A DNA stretch of 64,000 bases from Synaphobranchus kaupii. Its lineage: Eukaryota; Chordata; Actinopteri; Anguilliformes; Synaphobranchidae. A program made the position numbers and the translations under genes. How positions within the stretch are numbered: position 1 is the stretch's first letter; the number at the start of each line of letters is the position of its first letter. A model generated the notes under the pieces. The model searched no databases. It worked only from the letters and a program-made list of their open reading frames with translations, and was not told where the DNA came from. Below are positions 1 to 11,060 of the stretch, piece by piece. The DNA lies in assembly GCA_029718625.1 (NCBI GenBank), contig CM056387.1, positions 39,487,798-39,551,797 of the forward strand, in the 5' to 3' direction.

Positions 1-529
1 TGAGTGCATATTACTAGTAGTAACCATATTATTACGTTGGATAAAATACATTTTCACAAATTATTTTCAAAAACGTGAAATTGTTCTACCCACTATACCA
101 ACAAAGTTTTCCTGCAACATGCGGTTCAGAGTCCACAACCATGTGACCATGGTGCATGCGTTTAGGCATATTCTTCTACAGTCTCAGCGCGAAGACTCAC
201 GTGACAGACGAATGATAATGTCAACTCACTTTCATTACGTTTCATTTTCAACACATTAAATCAAATTATTACATTGCTTAACTAAAATCTTTAAGTTTTA
301 TTTAAAATAAATTGTTGTATGTATACTGACACGTTTTGAGTATACCCAAAGTAAACCGATGCTGTTTACGGTGAAAAAATTTATATTAAATAGATCATTG
401 CTTTTAAATATATGTGAGCTGTTAAAACTATGTGAGGATGTAGGACTTTTTAGAGTGTACCATGCCTTTGCCACCAGTTCATTCTGCATTGAGTTTGTCC
501 TGGCTCAAGTATACTGTTAAGTCTCATAG
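1..529. other. AT-rich non-coding stretch
   Basis: I see no gene, repeat or clear regulatory motif here. The longest open frame is 63 codons, has no recognisable domain, and is of a length expected by chance in AT-rich vertebrate DNA. Confidence 0.6.
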
Positions 530-1400
530 CCATGCAAAAAATAAACTAAATTCTTTACCAAATACAAGTTGCTTTCATTTCTTTCTTTTCATTTTTATAT
601 AAAAATTAGGCCTTACAAGTCAATGACCTTGGGCAAGCAATTACTAGAATGTTGATATGTATTTTTTACATTGGTGTCTGTATAATATGCAATGATAAGA
701 CACCCTAAAGCTTTTTTTTCTACCACGTTAACTTTTTAGGAACTAAAAAGAAATCTCTGTGTGCAGATTAATCCACATAAAAATTCTAAATAGTTTAAAA
801 AAACGATGGCAGCTACTGCAATAAGAAAAGTGTATGTCACCAAATTATCTATATTATGGTGTCTGTTCTGTATAATACCTGTATAATCCTATACATCAGC
901 CTTGCTTGCCTGAGTCCATATAATGAAATCCATGCAGATTACAAATGTTCTTGTCTTTAAGCCATGGTGCATTTAAACATTAGGCCATATTTGTAACAAA
1001 GACATGCAGAGTTGACCTGATCTTGCAAATGAAAGCAAAATATAATTATTAAAATATAGATGTAGAAAAAAATAATGCAGAAAGTCATCTTGAAGTGGCA
1101 ACTTTAACAGACAAATTTTACCTGCTAGAGATTTGCAGCATAAACAACATGCTTAATGTATGAAAAGGTGGTTCTTGCATACTAACTGACCTAAGTCAAT
1201 CACTTAATGGAAACAAATCTTCATTGGCACAAACCTCTCACTTCTTCTGTGGTATCGCCATGCTGCTATCTACAGACCTTGTTGAAGAACAGCGCCATAT
1301 TCATTTGGGAGGGTTTGTTGTGGTGTGATTGAACTGGATATGGCCTTGATCGGTCTAAGTGCGTTAGATCGAATCTACTTGTTGGAGTTATGGCGTTCCA
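530..1400 (+). repeat. Diverged direct repeat, copy A
   Basis: This block is collinear with about 10060-11060 in the same orientation. Shared anchors include GGCAGCTACTGCAATA (809-824 vs 10381-10396), CAGAAAG-CATCTTGAAG with one mismatch (1078-1095 vs 10721-10738), and GTCAATCACTT followed by ATG after one difference (1195-1209 vs 10891-10905). Looser similarity lies between the anchors, and further weak similarity follows (around 1340-1385 vs 11010-11055). Copies differ by many substitutions and indels, and spacing between anchors is longer in copy B. It is either an old segmental duplication or two members of an interspersed family I do not recognise. No coding frame is shared. Confidence 0.65.
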
Positions 1401-2270
1401 CAAGCATATTATTAACCATGCTTCTGCTGATGGCTGTATACTTGTCTTCACTGATAAAATAGGAAGTCCTAATTGGATATAGCCTTTAACAGAATGTGAT
1501 TTCCCAGGAAAAATACAGGATCGTTGTTTGGTAATAAATATTAGACCGTAATGACAACAAACATGGATCAATAACATTTGTACTATAAAACCTATTTCAG
1601 CATTTTATAAATTAGTAATAACTAATTTGTGAAAAAATAAATAATCAAACAGAAAAAATCGAAACCCACGGTATTTGTTCTGCAATTTGCTGTGCTGTAC
1701 CATTTTGTGTGTCCCCCCCCCCCCCCCCCCCTAAAGTTTTTTCATGGTTGGTGACTTGCATTAATGCATTTGCATTCATCTGAAGGCAATGGTTTCAAAT
1801 AAAATCACAGACAAACCAGACACATAGATACCAAAAACAGTAGCTCTGCTCCTTCAGAAAGGACAACTATGGAACCAGAGACCCAACAATCCTATAGTGA
1901 ATTGCCCCATCATGTTTATGAACAAAGGCCTCAGCCTTTTTAAATTAAGATAAAGTTATAACTGACAGTTTTCATCTCATGATTTCAAGAGGACAACACA
2001 AATGTTGCTGTCGGGCTGGATTTCCCAACTGTGTCGTCCACTAGAGATACGGGATGCTAATGGTCAAAATGGGCCATTTCATAGCCCCTTGATGAAGATA
2101 TTCAACTGACAAATAAACATTATAAGAGGACAATTCACGAATTCACGAAGTGCACACAAAAATAATAACTGCACTATTTGGGCTCCTCTGTTGATGTGTA
2201 TAAGCTCCAGATGTAAGCTTCACCTGTTTCTATGTCAGTGGCTGCTAATGGTCTTCTAGGCAAAACACTG
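1401..2270. other. Non-coding stretch with a 19-C tract
   Basis: No gene is recognised. A pure run of 19 C lies at 1713-1731. A minus-strand open frame of 103 codons (1266-1577) overlaps the end of repeat copy A and resembles no family I know. Confidence 0.5.
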
Positions 2271-2280
2271 AGTTCCCCAG

Positions 2281-2800
2281 GTTTCCCCAGGTTTCCCCAG
2301 GTTTCTCCAGGCTTCCCCAGGCTTCTCCAGGCTTCCCCAGGCTTCTCCAGGCTTCTCCAGGCTTCCCCAGGCTTCCCCAGGCTTCTCCAGGCTTCCCCAG
2401 GCTTCTCCAGGCTTCTCCAGGCTTCTCCAGGCTTCTCCAGGCTTCCCCAGGCTTCTCCAGGCTTCCCCAGGCTTCTCCAGGCTTCCCCAGGCTTCCCCAG
2501 GCTTCTCCAGGCTTCTCCAGGCTTCTCCAGGCTTCCCCAGGCTTCTCCAGGCTTCTCCAGGCTTCTCCAGGCTTCCCCAGGCTTCTCCAGGCTTCTCCAG
2601 GCTTCTCCAAGCTTCTCCAGGCTTCTCCAGGCTTCCCCAGGCTTCTCCAGGCTTCCCCAGGCTTCTCCAGGCTTCTCCAGGCTTCTCCAGGCTTCTCCAG
2701 GCTTCCCCAGGCTTCCCCAGGCTTCTCCAGGCTTCCCCAGGCTTCTCCAGGCTTCTCCAGGCTTCTCCAGGCTTCTCCAGGCTTCCCCAGGCTTCTTTAG
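2281..2800. repeat. 10-bp minisatellite, 52 units
   Basis: There are 52 consecutive decamers of the form GGCTTCYCCA (register GCTTCYCCAG), from 2281 to 2800, with no indel anywhere in the array. Variation is almost entirely one T/C transition at a single position of the unit. The first three units have GTTT instead of GCTT and the last has degenerated to GCTTCTTTAG. Since three decamers make ten codons, the array stays open on both strands and produces artificial ASPGF.RLLQ-type frames of 190 and 121 codons. These should not be annotated as proteins. Confidence 0.95.
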
Positions 2801-2966
2801 CTAAAGCCCATATAATAATTTAATGTTCCTCACACACCTCCACTTGCACAGTCTGCCCGTCTCTCATTCGCTCTGCTCGGGCCTTTGTAGAAGCACATTA
2901 AGCAGCGGAGATCTGACAGGATTCTTGCCCGCACCACAGCGGCAAAGTGCCACAAGCCCCCCCAAC

Positions 2967-2997
<31 letters not shown>

Positions 2998-4130
2998 CCT
3001 AACCCCTCCCCACCTTCAGCGACACAAAAAATAAAATACCGCTTTCTAATAATGAGTAATAAGTGCCGAGAGCCCAGTGATCCCCCCCCCTTCAGGAACC
3101 CCTGTTTGTCAGGTGTCAGTCAAACTGGCCCTTCCCCTGCCAGGGGGATCCATTTTGATTTACTTTTGACATACCCTCCAATTCAAAAAAAAAATGATGC
3201 TATTTTCTTCATCTTTGCCAACTGTTTTTTTTTTTTTCGTCTGCTTTTCCTCTCTCCCAGTTCTCTGTATTATTATTTTCATCTAAACATCAGCGTTTCC
3301 AAGCAACAAACTCACCAAAGTACCAGTTGGGGGAGAAACAAACACACAATCCACCAGCAACTCCCCCGTCTACCCCCCCCCCCCCCCCCCCCCACCTCAA
3401 GCCCCCACTCCCTCCTCCTCAGTCTTCTCCTTGTAGAACTTTGCCAAAGTCCTTGGAACTCGCCAAACGTGGTCATGCCTGCTTAGCTCGCTCGACTGAT
3501 TGAGCCAGAAAAGAAAATAAGACACAGATGTATACAAACTCTTGGTGGTGCCAGTGAAAAGACAGTTAATGGCTTCATCTCGACCCTCCCCTTTGCAGCT
3601 GGGCACAGGTGGGGGATAATTAGAGATCCCTCTCTGCTCAAAGTCAATCCTTTACCAGTTGTGACAACCGAAAGGAGGCCCGTGCGCCCCCCCCCCCCCC
3701 CCCCTCGACATTGCACCAAAAAAAAAAAAAAAAAGCGTGCGAGAGGAGTGCGCGTTGGATCCCGCGCGATGCCGCTGGGCACCGTTTGCCAGCCCAAGCG
3801 GGTAACAGTTTGGCTTGGCATGGGTACGGGCTCTGCAGAGTTTCCCAAACAGATTCTCCGCTTGCGGACGCCCAGCTGACTGGGTTGGGACAGCTGAGTC
3901 CCAAACCAGACCTTCGGCTGTCAGGCCAGGCTATCACAACAAGCTGGAAGAAGCTCGCATACTTCAACAAAAGGGGGGCTGTATTTGAAACAATAAAATA
4001 AATTAAGAAATAACATAACATAACTTCATTAAGCGATAATAATAATAATAACAGTAGTAATAATAATACATTTTGCTACCGCTATTATTAGTAGTACTAT
4101 TTCTACTATCACTACTACTAGACCTTCTAC
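2801..4130. repeat. Homopolymer-rich non-coding region (poly-C cluster)
   Basis: Pure C runs occur at 2966-2983 (followed by a short CA tract), 3373-3393 and 3687-3704, and a 17-A run at 3718-3734. Together with 1713-1731 and 4657-4681 this makes five poly-C tracts of 18 to 25 bases within 3 kb. The open frames here are Pro/Gly-rich artefacts of these tracts. No gene is recognised. Confidence 0.75.
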
Positions 4131-4137
4131 TACTACT

Positions 4138-4163
4138 AAGAAGAAGAAGAATTAGAAGAAGAA

Positions 4164-4194
<31 letters not shown>

Positions 4195-4221
4195 AAGAAG
4201 AAGAAGAAGAAGAAGAAGAAA
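4138..4221. repeat. GAA/TTC trinucleotide repeat
   Basis: An imperfect start (about 4138-4164) runs into an uninterrupted AAG repeat from about 4165 to 4220. It is preceded by an impure ATT/AGT-type triplet-rich stretch (4036-4130). The poly-Leu frame on the minus strand is a by-product. Pure purine/pyrimidine GAA repeats of this kind can form triplex DNA. Confidence 0.9.
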
Positions 4222-6330
4222 ACTCCAAACAGACTGACAGAGTGTTTCACCACAGGCAGTACAGACCACCAAACCTATAGTGTCATCACAGTCAATTTTA
4301 TAGAAAAACTGCCAACAGGCAATTTTATGCATGTTATAGATAATACGAGGCCAGACAACCACAATAGTTTCTCAAACTAAATACAGGAGGAAAAATACAC
4401 AACATGTACTATAGAGCTAAACAAATTTAGAATTTAAAAAAATCTATTAAGTATCTTATTACCAATCGCACTCCTGTTTTCCCAAAACAGTCAGAATGAA
4501 CCTTCAAAGGGAGCCATCTTGCCAATGCACAGTGACACTACAGCTCCGGCCTTCCACATAATCATTTCGTCTTTGGAGCCGGGGAGCCTTTGAAAGCAAT
4601 CCAAATGCGAATCTCCGTTCCCCCCCCATCACCCCAAGCCTCCCATTCCTCCATCACCCCCCCCCCCCCCCCCCCCCCCCCAGCCCCCTCCCACAGTCCA
4701 CCCAGCCTCCCTCCAGCGGAAAAGGCAATGAAATAATCTTGTATGGCCTATTCATGATGTAAAGTGCATTAATATCATAGCGAGAGTGGTTTAAAAGACT
4801 TGAAAGCCTTTTCCTTTGTGTTGGCCTGAGTGACAGCAAAAAAGACATATGTGTCTTCAGATGAGAAGAGGCGAGTCTCATTACGTTGGGTTTGGTTGAC
4901 ACTGACTGATTCAACTGTTCCCGGACACTTCAGTCACCCAGATATAAAACACATTAAACGTCTTTCACAGCACTTTACCTGACACTGTTCATCTACACTT
5001 ATCTATTATCCTTGATAGTCCTTCTTTTGTCACTGTTTAAAGTCTTAAATAAAAATCTGGATTTCTGTATAAAGCAGAGGGGCAAAAAAGGACTGCTTTC
5101 CAGACAGGAGCTTGTGCCAAAAAGGAAACCAAGTCAGAATTTTGAAATTTAAACTCTAATCCAACATATATATTTGCTTATGACAGACATCTGGATTTTA
5201 ATAACCTTGGTTTGCCTGATGAATGTTTACAAGGGTGAAACAGCCCTGCTATTTCCTCTCATGCTTCAGCAACTAATGACATACATATTTCTTATTTGTT
5301 TAAGAAATATATAATAATAAAACTCAATGTATTCTACATTTTTGAGAGGAAAACAACTTTTAAAAAGAGGTAGCTAAAATGACAAGTAAAGAAGGCCTAT
5401 TGTACATACAACAATGCACCATCATTGTGGAGAGCAATCTGATTGGTCAAGTAAATAAATAAGCTGATTAGCATTTATTAGTAAAAATAAAATAGCATGT
5501 AAAATTAATTAGACTATATAAGAATGTATGCTCCATAACCTAACTGATACTGTTAAAAACCAGAAAAATAAGCTGTCATCCGATTAACTCATAACTAAAA
5601 TATTATTTCTCATTATTACATCATTTAATTTTTGTTTAATTTAACAAGATTTTAGACACAATTACAAGTATAAAAAACATGCATGCTATATTGTGGTGTA
5701 CAGTCTATAAAGATAAATTCTGCAGGTTATTCAAAATCTTTTCTCAGAAACTGTCTGTGGTGGAGTTTTGGTGCCCTTGAAAGGCTATAATTATAAAGAC
5801 TGTAATTAAATACATACAACAGCCTAAATTATATACATCTATTTTTGAGTGTATAAGTAAAGATGAACTTTATTTTTTTATTTTTTTTTTTACAAATGAG
5901 CACATTGGCAGAGGTACATTTTTAAATACAATCAGTAGTAATATTTACCCACATCTTTAATTGCCAATTCACTGTGGCACTCTAGGACCTAACGTGACAT
6001 GTACCGCTTAGCAGATTGTTAGCACATCAAAGTATAGCAGATTTGCGCTCCTACGAGTGCCTGTTGTCAAATTTGAACAAGACACCTGTCAGTGGAGCCT
6101 ATAAACCATCCTGCAATTTGACAGATTTTGGCTGCAATCATTTTACTCCTCTATGACAGTCAAAAAAAATAAAATGTGGTAATAGGTAATTTAAAAAAAA
6201 AAAGAACACTAGAAAACTGTACCTCTGGTTCAAGTGATTTTGTCGGTTTTCCCGTGTACAAATATACCCGTTTCCCCATCTTCTCTATCGCATCTACAAA
6301 CCTTGCATTGACGCACGTGGACCAATAGTG
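4222..6330. other. Non-coding stretch
   Basis: No gene is recognised. It contains the longest poly-C tract of the window (4657-4681, 25 C) and otherwise AT-rich unique-looking sequence. Confidence 0.5.
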
Positions 6331-6339
6331 GACAGCTTT

Positions 6340-6480
6340 GAGTTCAATCAGAGGCCTTAAACTAAATGTCAGTAGAAACTTGGCCAGAGGAAATCAGACT
6401 CATCTGCTTTTAATGAAGTTGCAGGCCGTCTAAGATCAATCGCCTTTGCAACTTTCAAAAGGCACACAAGATCTTTTTTT
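6340..6480. promoter_or_regulatory. Candidate conserved non-coding element
   Basis: This is a repeat-free block with mixed composition between low-complexity flanks. It contains TTTAATGAAGTTG and AGATCAATCG-type homeodomain/TALE-like cores. The call rests on appearance only; no cross-species alignment was possible. Confidence 0.25.
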
Positions 6481-8400
6481 TTAATAACTAGGTTTCATAT
6501 CTGACAAGCCAAAGTTTGTGAGATCAAAGAGCACATTCTGGTCTCACAGTTAGTGGTAAGAGCCATAAAATCAGGCGGACGAGTATTCGTTTCACAGGTT
6601 GATGGCAGGATGTATTTGATGCGAGTGCTGAAGCAGTGTCCCAGCATGCCCCTGTGCTGTTTGTGTCACGTTTGCTTCGCTGCTGTCCCTTGAACTAGGC
6701 TCTAGCAAATATGAAAATTACATCCAAGCCACAGACCTGGGGAAAACAGGAGGAGAAAGAGTGGAACCATCTGTAACAATGGCAGGTTCCTGGCGCTACA
6801 GTAACGGCAAACGGAAAACGTTCATCTTCCGTATGCAGCTGCGGAATACGGTTGCAGTCGCTGGCACGCCACCGTAACCCCGGCAAACTCGGATTCCATT
6901 GCTATTTTCTTTTTGATTAATGCTTAATTAGGAAGAGGTGTTGAGAAATTACTACATAATCTGATTAGTTCTGTTGGCTGATTTGCTCTTTTTTACACGT
7001 CACAGTTGGGACAGGTCTATCCATTTTGCTAGCTATGCAGGATTTGAAAACTGAGGACACAGTGCCTACTGAATGGTCAAACTGCAAAAATACCTTATTT
7101 TAGGGTTTCTAGTAAAAACAGGAAAAATAAAACAATCACAGCCCTGTTCACAACATCAATAGAGCTCTGCAATTACCTTCCCCAACTTCCTCTCATTTCT
7201 ACCGGTTATTATTATTTTTTTTTTGCGGTGTTGGAGGACGTTCTAACATTTATGACCGACTGACTTCAGAGGAAATGGAGGTAAAAACGGAAGTGAGCTG
7301 ACTTTTTGGCAAATTTGTAAACTTGGCACAAACCTTACATAAAGCAGAGCAGCCAGCAGTATCAGAAAACCTCAGTGAGCTTTCTGTGGTCTATTAGTGG
7401 GAAAGACACTCACTGGTAGGACCACTCCTTCCTATACGCTCATCATACACTGCGTATGGGGCCCCTGACCACAAGGGGGCCTCCCACTGGGGCCCCAAGT
7501 ACATTAATCATCTCATTTAATCATTGTTGTTTATTTCAGACTAACATGAAAACCTCTTTATCTTTTACTTGGTTGTACAATTATTATTATATAGGCCCCT
7601 GAATGAAACAATCTGATTGGTGGAAGCAGAATGAAGCAGAACCATGTCATATCAGACATGGCACCTAAACAGTCGTACCCTTCAAGTGCACAACAGTGAA
7701 AGGAGAAAACGTTAATTGACGAAGCACAACCCCAAGATAAAGGAATGCGATAAAGATGACCTACATTTAATAGGCATCTATGTATTATTTATTTATTTAG
7801 TCAGAATTGTAGATGTTTGCAGACAGCGAAAAATGTTGCTAGCAGAATAGCGTTTGCTTCCTAGCTTGAACCCAAAGCAAGTTGAAGACAGAAGGGTTTA
7901 TAGCTTTTAGGGAAATAGTAAGTGTTTGTATTTAACAGCAAAAGGCCCTTGTAGAAGGGAAGCTTTTTACTGAGTGTGCCATCCTCCAGTGTGCCTTAGC
8001 CCTCGAACCCACGGTTTTATTTAATATAGGTCTTGTACCTCCTCCTCCCCACTCAAGGTTGCACTTTTATATCAGTATTTCCATTTTCGCATAAAAATGT
8101 CACACACGTATAATAAACAGACGGGCTAGGCTAATCCCTGACTGACAATTCAATGAGCACTAGCGGAGATGTGAGATCTGAGCCTGGGTGGGCCACTTAC
8201 ACACGCACAAAGAGGGGCTGTTTGGCCGCCAGCTTGGGCAGGGGCCCCTCAGTGCCTGTGCCAGGGTGCCAGAGCCAAACTAGCGAATGAGCTCATCGGA
8301 GTCCAGTGGGGGGAAATACACGTCCACTTTGTCGCCTTCCCCAGCAACATGTCGAGAGAGAGGACTAGGACAGGGAAGGGTAGGCCAGCTCAGTTTGTGG
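6481..8400. other. Non-coding stretch with a CTCF-like motif
   Basis: No gene is recognised. CCACAAGGGGGC at 7469-7480 matches the CTCF core CCASYAGRKGGC except at one position, inside a GGGGCCCC-rich patch. The remainder is unique-looking AT-rich sequence. Confidence 0.35.
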
Positions 8401-8625
8401 GTGGCATGTAGCATAACGATTTGGGAACTGGGCGTGTAGCTACCTTTGAGGTGGTAGGTTCGATTCCCAGGTAGGCCTCTGCTGTTGTACCCTTGAGCAA
8501 GGCACTTTGAATCACTTCAGTAAATATCCAGCTGTTGTATAAAATTGGTTGTATGTAAAAGAACGTAAGCTGTGTAAGTTGTGCTGGGTAAGACTGTCTG
8601 CTAAATGGCTAAAATGCTAAAGTTT
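8401..8625 (+). mobile_element. tRNA-derived SINE
   Basis: The element has a tRNA-like head with a plausible A box (TAGCATAACGATTTGG, from about 8409) and a clear RNA polymerase III B box, GGTTCGATTCC (8457-8467). A body follows with GTACCCTTGAGCAAGGCACTT and CAGCTGT, then a tail resembling CTGTCTGCTAAATGGCTAAAATG. The same body and the identical B box occur in opposite orientation at 18434-18658, so this is a dispersed family. Confidence 0.8.
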
Positions 8626-8639
8626 TCCGAGGACCAGGG

Positions 8640-10059
8640 CAGGCATTGCCTCTGCCTGATGGAATCTAAACGGATCAGCCAATCAGCGCTCAGCTCTGCA
8701 ACTATAACTCAGGCCCACCACACCTGGAGATTTTCACTCTGCTCTCTGTTCTCTTCATTTCATTTTTTTTAACATCCATTCCTTATAACTCTGACTGTGT
8801 TTGTGTGTGTCAGTGTTTACCATACACAAGAAAATAGGCAAAACACAGACACTAGTTCCCGCCCTCCTCCTCTTTCCTATTTTCCCACACGCAAACATGA
8901 CCTTCCCTGCTGAAACCTGGCGAATGTCCCAATGGTTTCCAAGCGAACCTCACACTGGGGAGAAAGCAATCTTCACCTCCGCACTGGGATAAAAACAGTA
9001 GATACGATTTATGTTGTTGGACAATTAAATGTGAGGAGAAAAGGACTGTGTTTTACTGCAGGGGTGGAGGTTAACGTCTGGGAAACCTGAATGTCTTTGG
9101 ATGGGAGGGAGGAGAACGAGGGGACGTGGGTGGATGTGTGTGGGGGGGGGGGGTTCAAATTCAAATCTCTACCCAATTTATGCCTTTACTTCAATTTCTG
9201 GTGTTATGGGGGGAAAAAAACTCCTTAATTTTAGTCTGTCTGGTAACATTAACCCCTTGATTGATTCAACACAACTGACTAAACTTGCTAGTTTAATATG
9301 CAATTCAATCAACCCAGACTTAAGTTGTTTTGGATTCAGTCAAACAAACCATACAGCTCTTTAAGACTGAAATATCCAAGCAAAAGAAAAAGGTCTCTGA
9401 AAATTGGACGTGAGCTGAAGGAAGGATATTTATTTTTTCAAAGTGAACTTGCCCTTTACTCTATTTGCTCCAACTTCACAAAATTCACTGTTTTAATACA
9501 AATAATAAAATATAATCAAAGAAAGAAGCATAAAAATAATTTAGTAGAGGAATATCATCATACATGATACATGCATAATGTTTTGGAATAAAGTTAGAAA
9601 ATATTGTACTCCTTTCCCAATGTTGCCTGTAATATGTTGGGCATGTGTTATGTTTACAATTGTTTTTATGTAATAATGAAGAGGAAGGAGACAAATATTT
9701 GTAAGTCATATAAATCTTTATGTGAAAGCTATTTCAACTGCTAACAGTAGAATTAACCATTAAAATGTTATTGGGTTACAGTATTCCATAAAACACATGA
9801 TAGTGAACAAATAAATAACTTAGTAGGTATTGGGAGGTAATGGTATTCTGATGTGTTTAATGGCGATTAAGGAGTTCAGATTTCTAGCAGAGATCAAATA
9901 GGGTACACATAATGTACATAATGTACATAAAGCACATAATGTAGCTTGCGCCTGGTTAAAATGGTTAGCCATAGTACCTAAAGAAGCCATCATTCAAAAT
10001 ACACACCAGACCACACGTTGCTTCTTTCTGACTGGAGTATTTGTTCTGGTTTGTGGTGC
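8640..10059. other. Non-coding stretch
   Basis: No gene is recognised. CCAATCAG occurs at about 8679, in a block that looks like unique sequence. Open frames of 63 to 89 codons overlap each other and have no domain signature. Confidence 0.5.
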
Positions 10060-11060
10060 CATATAATAATAACATTTTTAATAATAAATACAAGCTGCTT
10101 GCCTCATGTCTGCAACCATGGCGAAGCCAAAGACAAATTTCCAGAACTTGATAACAAAGTTTTCTAATCTAATCTAATCTTCTACATACTATTAAACCAA
10201 AGAAACCCATAAGTAAATGTCCTTAGACTGGAATGTTTATTATTTAACATAAATTTGTATGTTATACTGCAATGATGCCCTCAAGATCTAGTGTTTTCTG
10301 CTAAGTTCATTTTGTAACAAAACAGAAACCTCACCATGTACATTAATTTACGTAAATATTAAAAATAGTTTTGAAACAGAGGCAGCTACTGCAATAGTTA
10401 ACGGATGTAGCCAAATTATGGTGTTTTGGTGCCTTTTCATACCTATAAAATATTGTACAACAACCCCCCACTTGCACAGATCCAGGTAAAGGTCTCTCAT
10501 GAACAAAATAGCTTTCTATTAAATAAATTAAACCCTTTATATAACTGCATGAGCAATGGAGTCAAAATACAAACGTTTCTGTTTTTAATAATAGTAGATT
10601 AAAACATCATGCTATATTGGTAATGAGCACAAGCAGAGTTCACCTTGTTTTTTATGTAATAAAATGAAACCAATGAAACAAAATTAACTCCTTATTTATT
10701 CATTTTGCAGTGCAGGACAGCAGAAAGACATCTTGAAGAAGCAACAGTCTATTTTACTGTGGTTTGATATCTTCCTGTGATACAGAGCACATTGAACTGC
10801 ATTTTGCATGTTTGAAAATGTGTAACCCAAACACAGAATTTAACTAAAAGATGGATACTAAAGTCTGACCAATTTATCAAAACCATGAGTGTCAATCACT
10901 TGATGAAATCTCATTTTTGTGGGTATGAACCTCATATTTTCAGTATCACAATACAGTAAACTAAGTAGTCTTTCATAGAGATAAGGTACTGGATTAACCA
11001 AGAGGATTTGACTGAATCGCATATGGCCTCAAACGGTGCCTTTGATTAGATCCAACCCAA
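10060..11060 (+). repeat. Diverged direct repeat, copy B
   Basis: This is the second copy of the block at about 530-1400, in direct orientation about 9.5 kb downstream, with the same anchors in the same order. Copy B is longer, partly because of a retroposon-tail-like insertion near its start (about 10111-10185) that copy A lacks. Divergence is high, so the event is old. Confidence 0.65.
10111..10185 (+). mobile_element. Possible 3-prime tail of a non-LTR retrotransposon
   Basis: The stretch reads like a retroposon tail: CAAATTTCCAGAACTTGATAA, then AACAAAGTTTTC followed by tandem TAATC units. It is absent from the otherwise collinear repeat copy A, which supports insertion. The family is not identified. 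Confidence 0.4.

Noticed and set aside
2232..2804. 190-codon plus and 121-codon minus open frames
   Set aside because: They are created by the 10-bp minisatellite: three units equal ten codons, so any frame without a stop in one period stays open.
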